DNA of 8,961 nucleotides from Alphaproteobacteria bacterium (lineage in GTDB: Bacteria > Pseudomonadota > Alphaproteobacteria > Rhodobacterales > Rhodobacteraceae), in the NCBI GenBank assembly GCA_024277955.1, contig JAJRUE010000325.1, positions 1 through 8,961 of the forward strand. Direction: 5' to 3'. A program made the translations under genes and the position numbers. Shown here in pieces: positions 5,105-8,961 of the stretch. Numbering within the stretch: the stretch's first letter is position 1; every line of letters begins with the position of its first letter. The notes under the pieces are model-generated. The model saw nothing but the letters and a program-made list of their open reading frames with translations. It was not told the DNA's origin and did not search any database.

Positions 5105-7190
5105 ATGGCAGCACGTCGAACGGCATGGCAAAGACCTTTTCGCCGTCCGGCGCGCCATCGTAAAGCGCTGTCCACACGTCGTTGTCGAACAGCCATTTGC
5201 GGTATAGCGTCAGCTTCTGGCGCATCCCGTCGATGATCGACCGCCTGAGCATCGCGCTTTCCTGCCAGCGCTGCTGGTCCATCGACAGCAGCTGGCTGCG
5301 GTAGGGCAGGCGTTCAAGGTATTCCAGCGCGCCGCCAAGGGTGCTGGCATCCGCCGACACCAGGTTCTGCGGGTTCTGCGCCATCTGCGCCACCACTTCC
5401 TGCACCTGGCTGAAGAACGAGGTCGCGTCCTGTTCGCTGCGCGTCGCTTCGGCCAGGCGCACCAGGTTGTCGAGCAGTTCGGCCATGGTCGCCATCTCGT
5501 TCTTGGTGACCAGCAGGCGCGGTTCGATCGCCAGCGCCGACGGGTTTTCGGCGGCGCGTTCGGTAACCCAGCCTTCGATCACGTCGGGCGCGCGGGTGCC
5601 CTGGCGCGTGCCCAGATAGGCCAGCCGCATCGCCCGGCCCAGGTCCACCAGGTCTTCGCCGGCCTGATCCGGGCTGAGCACGGTCGCTTCGCCGCGCGCG
5701 GCGCGCACATGGTCGGTCAGCGCCGTCACCAGCAGCGTCACCGTCTGTTCAAAGGACTGTTCGGATCCGCCCTCGATCGGGTAGTAGAACTGGCGCTGGC
5801 CAAAGCGCGACAGCTGCCGGTAGCGGTCGGCGGCGTAGTCGTGGTTGGCGTCGCCCCCGCCGGGGGTCTTGAGGTGCAGCGTCATGATCACGATGCCGCG
5901 GTCTTCGGCTTCGCGCTGCAGTTCCGCCGGGCCGATGCGCGAGCGCGCGTTCGGGTCGCGCGGATCCTTGGGCCCGGCGTCGGTCACCAGGATGATATAG
6001 CGCCCGTCGAACCGGTCGCCGCCCTGCTGGTCCCAGTCGATCTGGTCGATGGCGTCTTCCACCCCGGCCAGGCTGTCTTCGTTGAAGCCGGGCGAATTGA
6101 CCCGGGCCACGTGGGTGTCGGCGATGGCCTGCAGCACCGGCAGCTGGCTGTCGCGGCGCTGCAGCGGCACCACCACCTTGGTACGGTAATCCAGCCCCGG
6201 CGCGGCCTGGGTGTTGTCGCGAAACGCCACTGCGCCAAAGTTGATCAGCGGCGCGATATCGGTGCCGCTGATGTCGTAGATGATCTTGGAAAGCGCCTTT
6301 TGGGTGCGTTCGATATAGGGCTGCATCGACTGGGTAGTGTCGAACACGAAGACCACGCCGGCGTCGAATTCGTTGTTGGTGCCGCTCTGGGCCGAGGCGG
6401 CCGGCAGCGCGTCGTCCAGCGGCAGCGACGCGACCTTCATCAGCAGGTTGTCTTCGTAGGTCAGCGGGTGCAGGTCTTCGACGAAATCGAGGATCGGCAT
6501 CAGGTAGAGCTCGTCGCGGATGTTGACGAAAGTCTCCGGCTCGATCGACACCACGCCGTCGCGCGGCGACAGCAGGCCGTTGTCGGCCTTGTCGATCAGC
6601 TGGGCCTGAATTTCCTGCAGGGATTCGTGCTCCATGAAGGTGCGCAGGTTGCTTTCGGTGTCGAAGATCAGGCTGCGGCGGCGGTTCGACGGGTTGGTGA
6701 ACGAGGCAATGATGTTCTGTTTCCAGTCCACCACGCTGGCGGCTTCGACCCAGCCTTCGGGGGCGGCAAAGACCGAGGGGCCGACCTGCACCCAGCCGGC
6801 GCGCCGGCCAAACACGTAGAGCGGCTGAAAGGCCGGGTAGCGGCGCAGCTGGCGGCTGTCGGGGGCGTCGAACAGGGCCGCGCCCGGACGGGTGAGCACG
6901 CGCTGATAGACCGAACTGGTGCCCTCGATCAGCAGCGGTCTGAGCTGCTGGGCGGCCAGCGGCACGGGCAGCGCCAGCACCGCCAGCAGCATCAGCGCCC
7001 CAAGGAGGGCCAGCGTTGCATGGCGGGCGCGGGTTTTTGGCGCCGGGTTTGCCGCCGGATCGGGTGCCGGAATTGCCCCCGGTCCGGGCATCCGGCGGCG
7101 GACCGGGCCTGCCGCAGGGCTTTGGCCGCGCATCGCGCGAAAGGGCATCGAAAGACTGGGTATCGAGTGTTTCATGGCGGCTTTCGTCAT
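5103..7190 (-). CDS. Exported vWA protein resembling the periplasmic half of kinase PpkA
   Basis: 695 residues from ATG 7190, whose ATGA overlaps the stop of the upstream gene and which has GAGGAA (7202-7207) eleven bases before it. A basic, Pro/Ala-rich N-terminal stretch of about 55 residues precedes one hydrophobic segment (58-79), a signal peptide or anchor ending PLAAQQ. Next come an SH3-like region (about 92-157: YVFGRRAGWVQVG, EGWVEAASVVDWKQ), a linker, and a vWA domain (about 277-495) with a MIDAS of DxTxS form (Asp284, Thr286, Ser288) and a later Asp404 in LVTDAG. The helical C-terminus contains LPYRSQLLSM and ends AMPFDVLP. This arrangement, with W-K-Q after the SH3-like part and a final hydrophobic 'PxDxLP', is as I recall that of the C-terminal half of PpkA; no kinase domain precedes it. 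It probably acts in the periplasm, perhaps binding a ligand or the FGE-like protein. vWA is certain; the PpkA relation is inference. Confidence 0.87.
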   Translation of the reverse strand: MTKAAMKHSIPSLSMPFRAMRGQSPAAGPVRRRMPGPGAIPAPDPAANPAPKTRARHATLALLGALMLLAVLALPVPLAAQQLRPLLIEGTSSVYQRVLTRPGAALFDAPDSRQLRRYPAFQPLYVFGRRAGWVQVGPSVFAAPEGWVEAASVVDWKQNIIASFTNPSNRRRSLIFDTESNLRTFMEHESLQEIQAQLIDKADNGLLSPRDGVVSIEPETFVNIRDELYLMPILDFVEDLHPLTYEDNLLMKVASLPLDDALPAASAQSGTNNEFDAGVVFVFDTTQSMQPYIERTQKALSKIIYDISGTDIAPLINFGAVAFRDNTQAAPGLDYRTKVVVPLQRRDSQLPVLQAIADTHVARVNSPGFNEDSLAGVEDAIDQIDWDQQGGDRFDGRYIILVTDAGPKDPRDPNARSRIGPAELQREAEDRGIVIMTLHLKTPGGGDANHDYAADRYRQLSRFGQRQFYYPIEGGSEQSFEQTVTLLVTALTDHVRAARGEATVLSPDQAGEDLVDLGRAMRLAYLGTRQGTRAPDVIEGWVTERAAENPSALAIEPRLLVTKNEMATMAELLDNLVRLAEATRSEQDATSFFSQVQEVVAQMAQNPQNLVSADASTLGGALEYLERLPYRSQLLSMDQQRWQESAMLRRSIIDGMRQKLTLYRKWLFDNDVWTALYDGAPDGEKVFAMPFDVLP

Positions 7191-8302
7191 TGTGAACAAA
7201 ATTCCTCGACGGCGTTTTGCGACAGCGTGTCCGAGGCGGCGCGCAATTCGGCGCACAGGGTCACCAGGCGGATCTCGGCGCGGCTGCTGCCGGCGTCGCG
7301 GGCGCGGGCGTAATATTCGGCGGCCTTGGGGGCGCTTTCGGGCAGTTGCAGCCCGATGGCGGTCTCGATCGGGCTGTCGTTGACCTGGGCGTCGTAAAGT
7401 TCGCCGAACAGTTCCAGCGCGTCGGCATTGCCGGCGGCGGCGCCGTTTTCGATCATCGCCAGCGCCTGGGGCGGGGGGATGCGGTCGGCGCAGGTTTCCA
7501 GCACCCGGCGCGCCCGGGAAAAATCCCCCAGCGCCGCCAGGTCGATGGTGTCCTGCGAACAGGCGGCGTCGGGGTCGGGCGCGGCGGCGGGCGTCGGGGC
7601 CACCGGGGCGACGGCGGCGGTATCGGCGCCGCGGTTGTTGAAGTAGTAATCGGCGCCGCCCGCCGCCAGCAGCGCCAGCAGCAGCACCAGCAGCAGGTAG
7701 CCCAGCAGCCGGCGGTTCGGCTTTTCGGGCTGCACCGGCAGCACCACGGTCGGGTCTTCCACAGGCTCGGGATCGGCCACCGGCACGGCGTGGGTCGGCT
7801 CGGCGGGCGGCTCGGGCGTTTCGTGGTCTTCGGTGGGCGGCGGGGTTTCCGGCAGGGCGGCGGGGTCGGGTTCGGGCTCGGGGGCCTGGCGGACCGGGCC
7901 GCTGAGCGTGACCTTCGGCTGGCTGGGCGCGGGCGTGGTCGGATGGGCCACGTGCAGCCCGCCGATCTGCGCCGCGCCGGGCATCGGCACCACGTCGTCG
8001 GGCCAGGTGACTTCGGCTTCCAGCGCGCCGATGGTGATGCGCAGCGCGGCGTATTCCTCGACCTGGTTGACGATTTCCGGGCCGATCACCAGGGCGGCGT
8101 CGTTGCCTTCGTGGCGGACCGGGTAGGGGCCAAAGCCGGCGGGTTCCGACTGCCAGCCGTTCTGACCCAGGTAACGCTCTGAAAACGCGTCGAAAACCGA
8201 AACCACCACCTCGCCCTCGGGGAGCGTGGTCGCGTCGGTGGCCAGCCTGGCATAGCCGCCATCGGGGCGCGCGGGGTCGCATGTCACATCAAGGCGCATC
8301 AT
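7187..8302 (-). CDS. Bitopic membrane protein with Sel1-like repeats, unknown function
   Basis: 371 residues from the first of two adjacent ATGs (8302; 8299 is equally possible), four bases after the SrfC-like stop, with GGGATGA as a modest ribosome site. The frame extends upstream to 8503, but that part overlaps the SrfC-like gene and is ignored. Regions: a beta-rich N-terminal domain (1-115), a Pro/Glu-rich linker (about 121-196), a membrane helix (about 199-220) preceded by KPNRR, then a C-terminal domain whose residues about 279-347 look like one or two Sel1/TPR-type helical repeats (MIENGAAAGNADALELFGEL; SAPKAAEYYARARDAGSS). The positive charges before the helix predict N-terminus in the cytoplasm and repeats in the periplasm. 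C-terminal cysteines at 248, 271, 350 and 369 could form disulfides. I do not recognise a named family; by position it may bridge the SrfC-like protein to the periplasmic vWA protein. Confidence 0.8.
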   Translation of the reverse strand: MMRLDVTCDPARPDGGYARLATDATTLPEGEVVVSVFDAFSERYLGQNGWQSEPAGFGPYPVRHEGNDAALVIGPEIVNQVEEYAALRITIGALEAEVTWPDDVVPMPGAAQIGGLHVAHPTTPAPSQPKVTLSGPVRQAPEPEPDPAALPETPPPTEDHETPEPPAEPTHAVPVADPEPVEDPTVVLPVQPEKPNRRLLGYLLLVLLLALLAAGGADYYFNNRGADTAAVAPVAPTPAAAPDPDAACSQDTIDLAALGDFSRARRVLETCADRIPPPQALAMIENGAAAGNADALELFGELYDAQVNDSPIETAIGLQLPESAPKAAEYYARARDAGSSRAEIRLVTLCAELRAASDTLSQNAVEEFCSQ

Positions 8303-8306
8303 CGCT

Positions 8307-8961
8307 TCATCCCGTCGCCAGATGCGCCAGGATGCCGCCCAGACGCAGGTTCTGTTCGATGTCCACATCCGCCCCGCCCGAGGCCTTGGCGTTGGCCACG
8401 AACATCGCGTCCAGCGCGAACACCAGGTCGGTCCACAGGTCCTGGGCGGCGTTGCGCGGCTGCGGCGGCAGGTTGTCGGCGCCGTCGAAGGTTTCGCGCG
8501 CACTGTAGGCGCGCCGGGTGGTGCCGTCGGGCATCTCGATCAGCGGGCGCTTGTCTTCGGGCAGGGTCCGGGTGCCCAGGGTGACCACGAAATCGTTGAT
8601 ATGTTCGGCGCAGACGATGGCCGCGGGTTCGGCCTGCATGTCGACGGTCAGACCAAAGCTCATGTCGCGCAGCTGCGCCTTCATCCGGTCGATGATCCCC
8701 ATGCGCCGCATGGCGCTGGCCAGTTCGGCGTTCAGGTTGGCCACATGGGTCTGCGTCAGCCCGTAGCTGGCGACGGTTTCGGCATCGTCGCGGAATCGGT
8801 TGAGCCCTTCGATCCAGATCTCGATCGAGCTTTCGGCCTGGAAGGTTTCGACATTCATCGTGCGGATATTGGCGGGCGCGCGGGCCGGGTCGGTCGCGCC
8901 GTTGCCGCTGTTGGCGCCATTGCCGCCGGCTGGCGACGGCGCGCCGCCGTTCGCCGCCCGA
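8307..8961 (-). CDS. SrfC-like putative virulence factor, C-terminal part (5'-truncated by window edge)
   Basis: 217 codons are visible and the frame is open to the right edge, so Met at 8858 is probably internal. The visible N-terminal 35 residues are a Gly/Asn/Ala/Pro-rich linker; the rest is mostly helical and soluble, with no signal peptide or membrane segment in view. 'INDFVVTLGTRTLPEDKRP', a Trp-rich 'DLWTDLVFALDAMF' and the closing 'DIEQNLRLGGILA' resemble, as I recall them, the C-terminal end of SrfC (Pfam Virul_Fac). SrfC belongs to the srfABC set first noted in Salmonella as SsrB-regulated; its molecular activity is not settled. The N-terminal part of SrfC proteins, outside the window, would decide the call. 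The gene is the most upstream visible member of the operon, four bases before the Sel1-like gene. Being coding is near certain; the family name is moderate. Confidence 0.65.
   Translation of the reverse strand, partial: RAANGGAPSPAGGNGANSGNGATDPARAPANIRTMNVETFQAESSIEIWIEGLNRFRDDAETVASYGLTQTHVANLNAELASAMRRMGIIDRMKAQLRDMSFGLTVDMQAEPAAIVCAEHINDFVVTLGTRTLPEDKRPLIEMPDGTTRRAYSARETFDGADNLPPQPRNAAQDLWTDLVFALDAMFVANAKASGGADVDIEQNLRLGGILAHLATG

Noticed and set aside
5709..7313. 534-codon plus-strand open frame
   Set aside because: Antisense shadow of the vWA gene, whose MIDAS motif and coupled start settle the coding strand.
7191..8282. Extension of the vWA frame upstream as one 1059-residue protein
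   Set aside because: The upstream part is Arg/Pro/Ala low-complexity text out of frame with the Sel1-like gene, which covers the same bases; the ATGA overlap at 7187-7190 marks the real start.
8303..8503. Upstream extension of the Sel1-like protein frame to 8503
   Set aside because: It overlaps the conserved C-terminus of the SrfC-like gene; the ATG pair just after that stop is the natural start.

Overview
The window reads as chromosomal DNA of a GC-rich alphaproteobacterium, most likely a Rhodobacteraceae-type organism. The support is the very high GC by eye, a tRNA-Gly(CCC) of alphaproteobacterial type, and a 'CCAAAAATATCC...GCCGGAGG' intergenic motif that I associate from memory with that family. 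No mobile element, CRISPR array or phage gene is visible.

Layout. Positions 1-1156 (+) hold the 3' part of pgi (glucose-6-phosphate isomerase), whose start lies outside the window. It converges on a tRNA-Gly gene at 1285-1358 (-). The gap of about 130 bases between them carries two GC-rich hairpins; the second is followed, on the minus strand, by a T-rich run and is a good terminator for the tRNA. Everything from 1456 to the right edge is one minus-strand gene string, read from high to low coordinates: the C-terminal part of a SrfC-like protein (runs off the window), a bitopic membrane protein with Sel1-like helical repeats, an exported SH3-like plus vWA protein, an ABC ATPase, a four-helix FtsX/MacB-type permease, and an exported SUMF1/FGE-fold protein. 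The junctions overlap by 4, 4 and 1 bases or are separated by 4 and 10 bases, so this is almost certainly one translationally coupled operon whose promoter lies beyond the window.

How the genes may work together. The order vWA protein - ATPase - permease - FGE-like protein matches ppkA-tagT-tagS-tagR of the threonine phosphorylation pathway that controls some type VI secretion systems (Pseudomonas HSI-I). In that pathway TagT/TagS form a LolCDE-like ABC complex and the periplasmic TagR activates the membrane kinase PpkA. Here the vWA protein resembles the periplasmic half of PpkA but has no kinase domain, no T6SS gene is in view, and the neighbours are a SrfC-like putative virulence factor and a membrane Sel1 protein. 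I infer an envelope sensing or assembly module that re-uses the PpkA/TagRST parts in a SrfC context; its function is unknown to me. The large plus-strand open frames over this region are shadows of the minus-strand genes.
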